A program made the translations under genes and the position numbers. A stretch of 64,000 bases of DNA from Heterobilharzia americana (lineage: Eukaryota; Platyhelminthes; Trematoda; Strigeidida; Schistosomatidae): positions 65,465,747-65,529,746 of the forward strand of contig OX104129.1 in the NCBI GenBank assembly GCA_944470555.2, read 5' to 3'. The notes below the pieces were generated by a model. The model had not been told where the DNA came from. It searched no databases and saw only the letters and a program-made list of their open reading frames with translations. Positions within the stretch are counted from its first letter, which is position 1. Every line of letters starts with the position of its first letter. Of this stretch, positions 52,871 to 64,000 are shown piece after piece.

Positions 52871-53117
52871 TCTGATCTATTTTGTGTTTCTCTGTAGTTA
52901 TCAATTAAAGGTTGTTCATTCTTTCAACTAATATATGTCTATCTAACTTGAATTAAAGGCTATCTCAAAGCTAGTGGACCCAAATTTGAGTAAATTGGCT
53001 ATTCTATCTACCCACTGATAGATTGGAGCGAAAAAGCTTGACTGAAATTTCGTTCAATGTGAGACTTTCATGGTAAAAGTGTCTTAGTATCTTTAAATAC
53101 CCAACTCTTATTACCAG
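52871..53117. other. AT-rich DNA, nothing recognised
   Basis: A stretch of about 250 bp before the candidate exon at 53118. I see no repeat copy or RNA gene in it. Confidence 0.4.
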
Positions 53118-53252
53118 TTGGATAAAATTAAAAAACATTGTCAAGAAACTTCGAAAAGCCGTTTCTTTCACCTTACTAAAGCTGCTACACGAATCATGTG
53201 TCAGATATTCTCATCAAGAATCCTAAATTCACATGAACTGAGTAGTAAAGTA
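53118..53252 (+). CDS. Candidate coding exon, unknown
   Basis: Acceptor ctcttattaccag precedes an open frame that stays open to a stop at 53334: LDKIKKHCQETSKSR, FFHLTKAATRIMCQ, IFSSRILNSHELSS. The composition is protein-like rather than AT-random. Possible donors are GTAAAG (53245) or GTAAAC (53250). No family is recognised. There is no supporting neighbour exon, so it may be chance. Confidence 0.3.
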
Positions 53253-53339
53253 AACAAGTTGTGTTATGCCATGTTACAGCTACTACGGCTATATAAACAT
53301 TTTTCTCTTTTTGTATATATTACACATTTGTCTTAAAAC

Positions 53340-54495
53340 AGCGGAGGAAACGTTTCATATTTATGCATTCAAGTTGATAAGGAATTAGTAAGTTGGATAC
53401 ATTCGGTGGATTAAAAACAAAAAGAACACCACATAGCTATAAAAATGTCAAGTCACAGAGAAAGATTTATGTAGCCTTGACCACGCCCCCAATTAATTGA
53501 AGATGATCATGGTGGCCATTTTATGCTTTTGTGAGCTCAGCTTATACTAACTGAAGGCATACATAGAAACGTATATATATATACAGACAAACACTTACCC
53601 TTTGAAAAGTAATGTAACATGCAGATACTCTAATGTACCCCACCAATCTGTATTCCACTTTAAATATATAACTCTTTTTCCTATATGCATGTGATTTATT
53701 CGTTACTTTCTGCTACCGTTTCTTTATTGCTTCACACACACACACACATAAATGGCTACATCTCAGAAAAGTTCCTTTATGAATGCAAGCAATCAACGTA
53801 TTCAGACAATCAAACACAAACATGAAGATATAATACCATAACATGTGAGCCATACTAAAACTTGGTTCAACCGTTGTCAAAGCACAAACAGCCTGCACAC
53901 CACCACTAAATCGGTAGAATAGACCATATTCCCATACGTAAATCATTTTATAGAAGGTTGAACCCATTCACATAAAAATTTAGGAAAAAGAAGAATAGGA
54001 CAAGTTTACGCATGGTTCAATCCATGAATTGCCCACCCATCCTTACAGACTGGATCACAGATACTGATGAAATAAGATTATGCGTTTGCATTGACTAAAA
54101 CAAAATTTTAACACAAAGAAAGAAAACAGTCATCACCATTAATAGAAGAACAAATACCCACGTGTATTGAAAAGGCACAATGGTGTTCTTGAAAACAATC
54201 TTAGTGTCTCACAATTTTATTGCTGAAAATGAATCGTTCAACATAAAAGGATGGAAATCAGTGAGAGAATCAATGGAAACATGACAGCGCCAAACATAAA
54301 CTCCTATGTAGTCAATCAATTGCTCATGTACCTTAAAAATGAATACATAACTGACTAGTTAGCATAGTGAAAGATTAGTTATATGCTGCATCTCTCATTC
54401 AAAAGTTTGTTAAAAGAAAGGATATATTAGTGAAATCTTATAACGCAGCAGTTATCTTAGTGACTTAAGCCAGAAATGTATAAGTAATCCCAGAG
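53340..54495. other. AT-rich DNA, nothing recognised
   Basis: Contains short (CA)n at about 53731-53748. The minus open stretch at 53713-53967 has no recognisable domain. Confidence 0.4.
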
Positions 54496-54875
54496 GAGTA
54501 ATCACCACGGAATAACATCAGTTGGGGGAACATTGAAAACTTGGAAGAACTGGACAGTTGTTTCGTCCTAGTTTGGGACTCCTGAGCAGTTTGCTCCCAT
54601 GACTCCACCAGGAATTGAATTCAGTTCCTTCACGCCTCTCAGAGAATGCGTTAACCATTCAGCCACTGGCTTGGATATCAGCGATCCACAGTTCCCTGCT
54701 TCGATCAATCCGCGCTATATTGTGAAATGAATTCGATTCCTAAGCTGATTGATGAGTGCATACTGCTACAGAATCCCATAGTAGGATGAAACAGTTGTCC
54801 AGTGCTCCCAGGTCTTCAGTGGTTCTTCAATTAATATAATAATCCATGATGAATACTATCTTGAAACAAATAAAT
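54496..54875. mobile_element. Family A SINE inverted dimer, diverged
   Basis: Minus arm 54496-54735 with reversed head and ribozyme (core CTCAGGA, one invariant base changed), then plus arm 54736-54875 with a degraded ribozyme (gatgaaacagttgtccagtg). Confidence 0.65.
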
Positions 54876-54917
54876 TTCCCCCGAACCTCATAGTAGAATA
54901 TCTATTTATCAGTTTGA

Positions 54918-54990
54918 GTATCTGACATAGCCGTGGTTGGGTAGACTTGTATCATTGAAAGTGGGTAACGATTTAAGGTGAAATAACTCA
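54918..54990. mobile_element. Family C SINE end fragment
   Basis: gagtatctgacatagccgtg and gtagacttgt match the outer end of the family C copies at 9060 and 121. Confidence 0.45.
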
Positions 54991-55154
54991 AATATTTAGT
55001 TCTTACAAAATGACTACGCATTTCATGGCCATGTTGTTGTCATAATGGTTATCTGGAATGCGATACAATATCCACAGGTATTAAATGTGGAGCGTCTAAG
55101 TGTCTTTAAAATGTCATCTATTATCGTAAGTGGATTTTATTGAGGAGGATTTCG

Positions 55155-55655
55155 AGGATTTATTTATTGATTTCATTTTGGTATTCATCATGAACTGATA
55201 TAATTTGGAGAACCACTGAAAACCTAGGATCATTGGACAGCTTTTTTGTCCTAGTGCGAGACTCATCATCTGTTCGCACCCGCGACCTGGCTAGTGCTCA
55301 CTAATGGGCTACCTCGAGAGGAAATTTCCCGAAGTTCTAATAAAAATTTGTTATCAGTGAAGCAAACCACGTTGGAAGTGAATACAGGTACTCAACGACA
55401 GCACTGGATAAAGTTCAAGCCAAACTGTGAATTAACAGAAGTAAGAAAATGCATAGTATTGGTTTCCGACTCTGTGGATGAATGGCAACATGCCCCCGTG
55501 GAACCTGAATACGACGAACACGACCCCTGTGAGGAGCATGGATCCCCACTAACGAAGAGTCCATGTTAGGACAAAACCACTGTTCAGTGCTCTCAGGTTT
55601 TTAGTGTTTCTCCAACCGATTGAAGTCGGTGATGATTAGCAACTAGAAAGCAAGT
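55155..55655. mobile_element. Family A SINE inverted dimer with preserved centre
   Basis: Minus arm (55155-55293), central segment (55297-55445) homologous to the centre of the 8.1-8.8 kb dimer (gagaggaaatttcccgaagt / ggtactcaacgac), and plus arm (55445-55655). Ribozyme cores are degraded (GACAAAAC on both sides). Confidence 0.7.
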
Positions 55656-55855
55656 GGGTTTGCAGATCTTTCGCTTTAAAACTGGGAAAAAGCTCATGGC
55701 AGGTGGGTTCATATCATTATTATTGTCATCATTACTATCGTTATATCATTATTATTATTATTATCACTGTTGATACTATTACTGTAGAGGCCTGAAAATT
55801 TCTCTCTACTGACCTTTAAAGCATGACTGGTCAACACGTTTTAGTTTCAGGTCGA

Positions 55856-56165
55856 TATTCATCATGGACTTACATCAGCTGGAGGAACAACGGAAACCTG
55901 GAAGCACTTTACAGCTTCTTCGTCCTAGTATGGGGCTCCTCAGCAGCGCGCAATCTACGGAGTCTGATCCAGCGGCTCAATGGTAACGTATTGGCCTCGG
56001 AACCTGAAGGTTCTTAGTCCTATCCCTGGCAGGGGCACGTGTGCACTCAGCTGAGGAGTACCACACTAGGACGAAACGGCCGTCCATTGCTTCCAAGTTT
56101 CCAATGTTCCTGCGACTGGTGTCAGTCCACAGTGAATACCAACCTGAAATCACTAAACCCCAATA
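55856..56165. mobile_element. Family A SINE inverted dimer, compact
   Basis: Minus arm 55856-55965 (ends at the ribozyme) joined to plus arm 55966-56165 with head (cagcggctcaatggtaacg), degraded B box and ribozyme near 56043-56090: CTGAGGA and GAAA are present, but stem II (GTAC/GGAC) is imperfect. Confidence 0.7.
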
Positions 56166-56267
56166 AACTTCCAAATTAACATTTTGGCTTGTTAGACTTG
56201 TACAAATCTTTTGGTTTTTTTGAAAGTGTATCTTAATATCACTTTAGTGTTGAATAGTTGTTAAATC

Positions 56268-56350
56268 GGTATTGCACACTTCATTTTGTTTGAGACTCGT
56301 CAGTTGGATGTAACTGTTGACAACCTCAAATCCCACTGAAGTGAATCGTT
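56268..56350 (-). mobile_element. Family B hammerhead SINE fragment
   Basis: Minus strand has CTGACGA with stem I ATCCAA, but GAAA has become GAAG and the cleavage side is lost. Confidence 0.45.
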
Positions 56351-57060
56351 CAACCCAGTCCTGAAAGCCAATGTGAATATTTCAAGCTCTTGTAAGTATT
56401 AACACCTATTGAACAAGAGATTTTACTGCACTGAGCATTCATGTTTGAAAGAACTACCATCAAGTTCAGGTTTCATTTGAAGTTTCAGTATTATAATTTG
56501 GATCGATCTACCCAATACAGTAAGATGATAGAATTCAACTGCTAAACGCAAACAAAGCAACCATGATAAGCTACTTTGTGTGCTAGAGTACTGAGACCTA
56601 TTCATCCTCGTACTATAAGTCGATAACTTGAACACGGTTTTATTACCTACGACCCTTGACATTCAGGCTTCTTTTCACCACTGTTTAACTGGATGATCCT
56701 AGTACTTGTCAACCTAAACGTTACAGAAAACGCTAATGTCATTTCGATTTGACTAGTAAGCACTCCTGACTACTGTGAGCAATTTGTGAACTGATCGTGT
56801 CTTGACAAACATACAGTATCAACACGGAGCCTGACGTTACTGCCTGAAAGTTCAATTCACCGCACTTTGTATCACTGCATCAGGTGAGAGTGCGCTTAAA
56901 AGAACGAAAAAAGCAGTCAGAAGAGGGGAAGAAGAAACGAAACAACAAGGAAATTCCATATGAAGACTAAGATGAAGATAACGTATAGACAAATCTGCGA
57001 TATTACAATACACACTTAGTCGTATCACCTATTTTGGTTGTTGTGCGGACACAAACAGGG
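56351..57060. other. Nothing recognised
   Basis: No supported gene; AT-rich with scattered short open stretches. Confidence 0.35.
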
Positions 57061-57069
57061 AAGTTTACA

Positions 57070-59830
57070 TTTCCCTATATGGCTCAGTTCAACAGTCAAA
57101 GACTTCATGCACTTATGACGTGTTCTATTTTGGCTACTCCCAACCTTTTTTCAGTCTAAACCTTGACCAACTAACGGAGTGAGAAGAGGTAGATTATGAC
57201 TAGACATGTGTAGCACATGTACTAGCCACTTCAGTCGATGAAGTATCATAAGCTCATGAACTGATTTTCCTCAACTGCTCCAAACTGTACCCCTGACTTG
57301 TACGTTGCTGACGTGGTTACACCACAACACATGGCCTGTGTTACAAAAAGAATGTTGGTAGAGTACCTGAAGTCTTATCATGTCCTCTACTTGTGATAGC
57401 CATGTTTCACAACCAAATAGTAGAGTATAGTAAACTGTAGCGCAGTGTTCTCGGCCCTTAATAGACAGTCGTAGATCATGGTGGTGCCGCAGATGGCTCA
57501 GGTTGGTGAAAGACAATCGAACGATCCTTCTTAATCTATGTACCGATTTCATCTGCTACTAACCCACTAGGGTTGACTCGACTTCCCAGGTAAGTGAAGT
57601 GGCCAGCGCGCTAAGCCATTTCGCTTCCCATTGTTAGACAAGACACCAATGTTTGCAGATCCTGACTCCAGAAGACTCTGAATCCTGTCAGCGTCTTCAT
57701 CTAATACGAGTATGTCATCTGTGTGTTCTACTTCTATCGAGAATTCTCCTGAGATCAAATCAATCCCTCCGAAGTCAGAGGACGAGAGGAAGACCTCTAT
57801 AAGTACATCTGTGATAACATTTAATAAGAATGAACAGAGTGGTGATCCTTGATGGAACTCACTCAACGTGTAAAAGTCACTTGAAAACTCACCATCGGCT
57901 CTAACGTGCCCAAGTCTGTTCGAGTACAGAGCCTTCAACAGAATGATGTACTTACTTGGCACCCCTTTCATTAAGAGACACTGCCACAAAGATCTTGAAT
58001 CCTGCCTTCAGATCAAAAAATACAGCTATTGTTGGAAATTGGTAAGTGTGTCTGTGTCGCAGAAGCCGGTGGACGGTAATATCTGGCTGATACACCCACA
58101 ATCATGTCTGAAGCCTGCATGATTTCCTTGTATTTGATGTTCCCAAGCTCCAATCAGACGTCTAACGATAGTCAAACCTCGAATTTTAGACACTATTTCT
58201 GTCAGGCTCATTCCTCTAAGAGAATTCATCGCCTTTTTTGAAGACTCAATCAGTGACTGAGACTAGTCAGAGTGAGTCATATCTGATTCCCATACTTTTG
58301 CTAACACTTCTGGTAAAATGATCCGTAACCTTCAACCAACGTTCTTAAATACCACCTGTACTAGTCCATTCGGCCCTGTTCCTCTTTCTCTTCACGGTTT
58401 CTGGATGGTTTTCTTGGTTTCTGCAAATGTTCTTATTCATGAATAAGTGCGTATATTTCATCAAATGTTGGAGGCCCTATCCTAATGTTCCATTCTGAAT
58501 CCAACTGTATAGTAGGCAATGGTGAAGTAGATGAACACCAATTGAACTAATTCTCAGTATTCCGCTTATCTTTCTAGTTGTCTCCTCTGAGAGTGGATCT
58601 CTGACCCACCATTCACGGCCATGTTCTCACTAACCACTAACATTTTTACTCATTTCCTTGACCAGTCGGAATAATTCTATAATTACCTACCATCGGTATA
58701 TTCTGCATCTTCATAGATTTCTCTGTCGACCACAGTCATTCAGTTAACCCTGTGTCAGTTTACACTTGAGTTACTTGTGCTCCTCATTTTGCTTGTTAGC
58801 TGTAGGACTGCCTTTGTGTACATCCGTTAATTTATAAGAAGTTGTTTAGACCTACTGATGCTTTCTAATCTCTTCCTGAAAGACGTTTACAGACTTTGGT
58901 TCTGTTTTTACAACATACGGGAGATGACGTCAGGCTTTTTGATGAGTGGTGTTTTCCTGCTCCAGTAACTATCTAGCCAAGTTCTCAAAGAAAGCAGCGT
59001 TAGCAGTCTCATTGTTGAGCTGCACATGCAACGGTCTTGTTGGTGCTGTTTTCCTATGTCCATCTTCAAGCTGATATTTGCGTGCTAGAACCAACGCTTC
59101 GCTAATATGTATGCGCATACGGCACAACCAAAGGTTATCTTCCCCTGATCCTCTCCACTGATAACTGGTAGGAGTATGATCTATGTATGAGTACACCTGT
59201 GGGCTAATTTCGGTGAATGCCACCTTAAACAGTGCCTGTCTTGATTTCTGAAGTTGATGCTCGCAAGAAGTATTTGATTATCTAAGAACAACTGTAGCAG
59301 GCTGTCGCCCATGTCTCTTCTCATTCAGATGAGATTTCGAAAGTGCTGCCTAAGTACCTTTCTACCCGACTTTACCTGCCCTTCAATGAACTGAAGACGG
59401 CTGCTGTAATCAGGCGTTTGACTTTTAGTAGCAGGCTAGACAGTTTTCGACAGGACCCATACTTCACTTCATCCAAATTGCAGCCAATGGGTGCGTAAGC
59501 AGAAATTACAACAAGACAACAGGGAAATTGAGTGTTCTTTGCATCGTTTATTCAAACAGCGCAAAGGTGACTGTCAACTGTGATATAATTGAATATTGCA
59601 CTTTCTCTCTGAGCATTCAATGATATACCTACACTTATGAAATTGACAGAACTATCCTTTAAAGTGCCAGAAACTGGAAGGATGAGTTCCGTCGATTCAT
59701 TCATGCTGGGCGAGGTTAAGTGAATAAGTGCGATCGGATCGTGCATGGGTGTATCACAAGCACAACTCACATCCATCGCCTGAGATGCCACAGTTTTGGT
59801 TAACGAAGTGTGTTATTCTATTTGACGGGG
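57070..59830 (-). mobile_element. Decayed SR2-like RTE element (endonuclease + RT remnants)
   Basis: In minus-strand order: endonuclease remnant at 59791-59552 (ISVGISLNAQRESAIF...VDSHLCAV); EN-RT linker at 59223-58969 (TRPLHVQLNNETANAAFFEN); RT start at 58229-58026 (LTEIVSKIRGLTIVRRLIGA, GNHAGFRHDCGCISQI); RT core at 57989-57567 (HQGSPLCSFLLNVITDVLIE for motif B, HTDDILVL for motif C with FADD changed to HTDD); post-RT region at 57552-57271 (RLSIKGREHC, LLFGCETW). It has many stops and frameshifts. This is a different family from the intact element at 9.4 kb, with motifs typical of the schistosome SR2 group. The 5' boundary may extend towards 60350. Confidence 0.7.
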
Positions 59831-62340
59831 GGTGGGAACACTGGGAGCCCCAGCTTTTGGTTTAAAATGCTGTTTCAAAAGATCAGAGCTGCTGTTACGC
59901 CAGCTTAAATTGCTATCAAGAGTTATAGAGTTGAGAGAAATTAGAGATGATTCAGGAATACTGATCGGGGGGCCTGAGTGCTGACGGGACTATGAGGGTA
60001 GCTGATACTTCCCAATTTTCCCCGCCAATGAAGACCTGTTGTCCTTCAGGTACCTGAAAAAGAAGGGTTACTACGTGATTACAGTCCCCATGGGATAGCT
60101 GCTTGAGGTCACTCACATACGGCTTTTTTAACTTTGAAATTTACGTTTCTTTCTGTGATTCCGTCTATAAAGCCATATCCCCGGCTCCGATATGACTCGA
60201 GAGTAAAGCAGAGTGTGGTGTTTTAGGGCTGACGTTTTCTAACCCCTCCCTACATGTAAGGAAGGCAGCATCAGCATAGTGCTTCTTATTATCTATGGGA
60301 AACACCTTATTGCAGTCACACCATCCAGAAGCCTGACCTGCACACAAACTCACATCATTGTGTGGGAATTTTCACGATAATGGTTAACTGCTTTTTGTTC
60401 TGTCATTATCCAGTTGACCTTTCTGGCATAGCAGGACTTCAAGAAACAAGAGTTCCAGTCAGCGTAACTTGTTGGGTCATTGTTGAATGCAAGCCCCACC
60501 ACTATGTTTCGGTAACAGCTATCGGCCGGATACCACTCATGTCAGTCATAATAATGCACATTACACTTAGTCTAGTTTCTTTCTTAAGGTCATTCTTGAA
60601 GTTAAGCAGTTCGTAAATTATGATCTAGCATTCTCGTTAACTGCAATAAATTGTGGTACAGACCAATCCTATCACACATTTTATGAAAAACACTGATAAT
60701 TCATCAATTTCAAGTTTTATGCTATTGGACGTAGCGATATACCTAATCCTTGATTTTTATGTGGCTTTAATTCCATTACAACTTTGTACCTCTGGTCAAC
60801 AGAGTAAACTTTCAGCTAAATTTCAATGTTCCAACTGAGCCTCCAGAATTACACCGATCAGCAAACTCTTATCCACTGGTCTAGTGATCCAGTAGCGTCA
60901 TCTTTTATGAAATGGTTACTAGTTATTATTTCTTGTCTGGCTTACTGTCCTCTGGCTCCACCCCTTACACCTGTTACATTTAGATCTCCTTGTAGAAATC
61001 TCAGAATTAAAAGTTGACTACGAAATTTTTTATCTATGTAGTACCTCACACTTCCTTTTTGGTTCTTTTTTTCCCTTCTCTCATCATTTTCTAAAAAATT
61101 ATCTGCTTCAGACATAATTTTACTGAACATTATGATAAAGTCTGACTGCATCTCTGTTATTTTTAGCAATATAATACATTATGATATAGTAACATTTACT
61201 AGATGGCATTTCCACTCAAGTCTCTTGTCTACAGTTATATCAAGATAATACTTTCTTCTACTTGATTCCTAAATATATTCCGAACACCGTTCTTTTGCAC
61301 ATTTTGATTATTGATTCAGTCAAAATACATTCCGTAATCAATATCCTTTCAAGAATAATTACCGATGACGTAATACTCACCTATTTATTAGTCAATGATG
61401 TAATATGGCTTATTTTTCATAACGTACTATTAAGAAATGTATCAGTTATGGTAAACAACGACATTAAAAAGTCAATGAACTGGCATCTTTGAAATTTAGT
61501 AGAATCAAAGGAAATGGAGGAAGAAAACTGTAACAGTCATCCCAGTCCTATATAACATGAAATACTTACATTGCGTCTTTAATCGGTATTTGGTTATCAA
61601 AGAAGAATTCAACATTTATTTTTGTGATTGGCTAAATACCTTTGCCACTTATCTATCTCCCTACCTGTTCAGTGAAAGTGTAGTTTAGTAAGCTTGATAT
61701 TTTCTTATTCACTAATGCTTTATAAAGACCTTTGAAAATCTGTCTTGGATGTCTCATCACGGGGCTTGGTGACATCTTCACTGCTAACTTCATAAATAAG
61801 TGGACCATATTCGAATGTTACATGAATGTTTTGATAGTGTCTCTGCTAAGATTGAGTGTTATCCAGTTGTAAGTTGTGAAAGAGATCTTTTTCTCGGCTT
61901 GACCTCTTTAACCTCATATCTCCTTTGGTCACGCTGGTCGAGAACCATTATCCGAGTGAAACTTTACTATTTATTACCATTCCGCTTGTGTTTCATGATT
62001 GATTTTTTGGATCGATAAGCACTTTGTCGATGGATGACTGTTTTTTTAAGTAGCTTGTAGATTGGAGCTATATTCAAATGTTTGTTGATTGACTTTTTAC
62101 TGGAATGTCATGCTTCTAGGAATTTCCTTGCAGTTTTTTAGCCTGCTATTTTCAGAACTTCTACGTCCTTTCAGTTGAATTTATGATGGTGATTGTCTGC
62201 ATGAAAGGAAACAAAGGAAGCTTTATCATATTGCTTCACTGCTAGTTGGTGGCCATCAAGGATATCTCAGAAACGGTTAGCCGATTGAAGTATTACACGT
62301 TCTAACGAAATCATTGCACAGCATGTTATGTAAGCCAAAG
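59831..62340. other. Mostly AT-rich; possible 5' remains of the SR2-like element at the left
   Basis: 59831-60350 may be the 5' part of the decayed retrotransposon but is not recognisable. The rest shows no repeat copy or gene that I can support. Confidence 0.35.
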
Positions 62341-62349
62341 TATACGTTA

Positions 62350-62600
62350 CTCAAAGGAAACAGGACAAATATGTTCCACAAAATCAACCGCAAAGATTGC
62401 TCACAACGCTACATTGGTTAGTCTAGCCATTGGATTGCTCAAAGAATTCATGTAAACCAACTAGCGCTAAAGCCAAATATGCAGTCTCCTTGGTTTGGAA
62501 GAACGCAATCAATCAAAATCACAAATTTGACTGCAATAATGCAGAAATCTTCCAGAGAGTATTAAACCATCATCATCCTCATCTTTAGCCACAAGTCCCT
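62350..62600 (+). mobile_element. Penelope-like element fragment (GIY-YIG domain), decayed
   Basis: Plus strand reads KINRKDCSQRYIG then a stop, followed by AQRIH, and after a frameshift NHKFDCNNAEIFQR. These match the order of GIY-YIG domains in Penelope-like elements: C(K)DCxxxYIG, then RI.EH, then H.FDW.NA.IL.R. No RT part was found upstream. Confidence 0.5.
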
Positions 62601-63145
62601 TCCATTATATCATAATTCAACTTAATTCTTCGAGATAGAAGAAAATACTATTATCAACAGTTCGACAAATGACTTCTTCTTTTCAATATAAAAAGCATTT
62701 TAGAACTATTCAGAGCAAGTTTCTTTTATTTCCTGAATAAATTATCGAAAACCTCATTTATTTACTTTAAAACACTATCACGTATTCCCCAGTGGCAACA
62801 CTTAGTGTAAGACTTGAAGATAAAAATGGCAAACATGTGAAGTTCGTGGAATAGTTAGATGGTTTTACTAGGTTTTATATTTATGAGACTTATTAACAGC
62901 CTAAACAAAATTCTTTGTCTTGAATTCCTGAACCTCACACAGACATTTAGCGCAGCCTACTTTTCGTAAAAATAGAAAAGTAATGATCTTATCAGTTTCC
63001 TCTCCAACTAATACAGAAGTATTTTCTAAATGATGACTTTCCGATGATGCTTACAATTACAGGAAGGTTTGAATTGTATCATCATTACACGTTGCTGATA
63101 ATCAATGTATATAGAGCATATCATACGTGATTGATAATTTTTTCA
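62601..63145. other. AT-rich DNA, nothing recognised
   Basis: No supported gene or repeat copy. Confidence 0.4.
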
Positions 63146-63149
63146 ATCC

Positions 63150-63570
63150 AGAGGTTTATGGAGATTTATTAATGGATTTCAGGTTGAAATTTACCACGTA
63201 CTGACATCATTTGGGGGAACATTGGATACCTGAAAGCAATGGACTCCTGTTTCGTCCCAGTATAGGACTCCTCAGCAGTGAGCATTCATGACCCCGCCGG
63301 GGATCGGACCCGGGTTCCATGACTAGCACGTCACCAGTGAGCCACTGCGTCGGAATCCAATGATCCACATTTCCTACTTCTGTCATTTCACGATATAACG
63401 TGACATCCATCCAGTACCGTCGTCGATTTGATTGGCTTCACTGAATGCATGCTTGCTGAGGAGTCCTATGCTAGGAAGAAACAGCTGTCCACTGCTCCTA
63501 GGTCTCCAATGTTCGTCCAACTGATGTCAATCCATAATGAGTTCTAACCTGAAATCAATTCATAACTTTT
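63150..63570. mobile_element. Family A SINE inverted dimer
   Basis: Minus arm 63150-63425 with near full-length SINE (reversed B box ggggatcggacccggg) and plus arm 63441-63570 (ribozyme half and tail only). The plus ribozyme has CTGAGGA and GAAA, but stem II reads GTCC/GGAA. Confidence 0.7.
63236..63283 (-). ncRNA. Hammerhead ribozyme motif (SINE A), weak stem I
   Basis: Minus strand: CTGAGGA, stem II GTCC/GGAC, GAAA and GTC are present. Stem I has two mismatches and the stem III segment is altered (CAGGAGT). Confidence 0.55.
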
Positions 63571-63799
63571 TGTCTCTTTCTTCGACAGTTGAGTTATTCA
63601 GATGATATGCATACAGTTTAACTAATTTTCTGCATTCATATTTATTTCAATGTTCTGTGGTGTCACGAAACGTAGAAATGGACCATAAAGTCATCCTGAC
63701 TAGTGTCGACATGTATACAATCCAGATCCAGAGCTTTCTGTTCACTAAACTCAAACAATAAACACCAACTTCTTGTGGCTGTTGTTTAACATTTCAATA

Positions 63800-63976
63800 G
63801 AAAATGTGACCGCCTTAACATATCATCAATTTATGATATTGTTAGATTTCAAAGAAGTAAAAAATGAAGCTTATGAAAATTCTACCTGTCACCTGAATAC
63901 AGAAGGTGAATTAAAAGAAAGTGAATTACTTATTGTGAAATATAGTTTAAATCAACAGCTTTGCAGTGTTTCTTAA
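63800..63976 (+). CDS. Candidate terminal coding exon, unknown
   Basis: Acceptor acatttcaatag ends near 63799. The frame reads NVTALTYHQFMILLDFK, EVKNEAYENSTCHLNTEG, ELKESELLIVKYSLN and stops at TAA 63974-63976. The Glu/Lys-rich composition is gene-like in this AT-rich context. No family recognised; upstream exons not found. Confidence 0.35.
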   Translation, partial: ENVTALTYHQFMILLDFKEVKNEAYENSTCHLNTEGELKESELLIVKYSLNQQLCSVS

Positions 63977-64000
63977 GCTTTGTTCATCCATTTATTGAAT

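Noticed and set aside
55294..55569. 91-codon ORF as a small protein gene
   Set aside because: It lies entirely in the centre and plus arm of a SINE A dimer.
60942..61169. Endonuclease fragment (minus strand, LQGDLNVTG)
   Set aside because: A GDLN-like string alone is not enough; neighbouring residues do not follow an endonuclease pattern.

Overview
This is AT-rich eukaryotic nuclear DNA with no bacterial features. The repeats point to a digenean flatworm, most likely a schistosome: tRNA-derived SINEs carrying hammerhead ribozyme motifs (the type described in Schistosoma as SM-alpha), RTE-type and CR1-type non-LTR retrotransposons, and Penelope-like elements with GIY-YIG ends. The species cannot be fixed from the sequence. 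Most of the window is intergenic or intronic DNA loaded with retroelements; only one element has an intact ORF.

Layout. 0-5 kb: a TA-flanked tRNA-related SINE, decayed hammerhead SINEs and unassigned AT-rich DNA. 5-6 kb: a 5'-truncated RTE copy with three internal microsatellites. 7-9.3 kb: a CR1-like remnant, a 642-bp inverted SINE dimer with its own 14-bp target duplication, and a TA-flanked SINE. 9.4-12.6 kb: a complete RTE element with a 1044-codon ORF and a 13-bp target duplication. 13-17 kb: a SINE and a decayed Penelope-like element (minus). 17.1-19.6 kb: a defective RTE copy and two SINEs. 22-26 kb: two RTE-like remnants and a nearly perfect 300-bp-arm palindrome made of SINE. 31.7-36.4 kb: two related RTE copies (one with about 75 GGCT units) and a 5'-only RTE fragment. 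41.8-43.5 kb: another RTE copy with about 71 GGCT units. 46.6-47.5 kb: one more. 48.8-49.1 kb: an AGT-based minisatellite. 52-56 kb: a SINE split by a 5'-only RTE fragment, and a cluster of inverted SINE dimers. 57-60 kb: a decayed second RTE-type family. 62.4 kb: a second Penelope fragment.

The best evidence for a host gene is on the plus strand between about 39 and 46.2 kb. Several short exons, too small for ORF calling, join in phase and read like the middle and C-terminal end of origin recognition complex subunit 3 (ORC3). They include a terminal exon with a clean acceptor and stop at 45947-46151. Two further coding-like exons of unknown identity lie at about 53118 and 63800.

The most unusual patterns are: (1) SINEs arranged again and again as divergent inverted dimers, each arm carrying a hammerhead ribozyme motif; (2) independent-looking (GGCT)n expansions at one codon position in five RTE copies; (3) two 5'-only RTE fragments, opposite to the usual 5' truncation; (4) a shared 340-bp 3' flank on two inverted RTE copies. 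All homology calls come from reading the sequence and from family knowledge; no database search was run.
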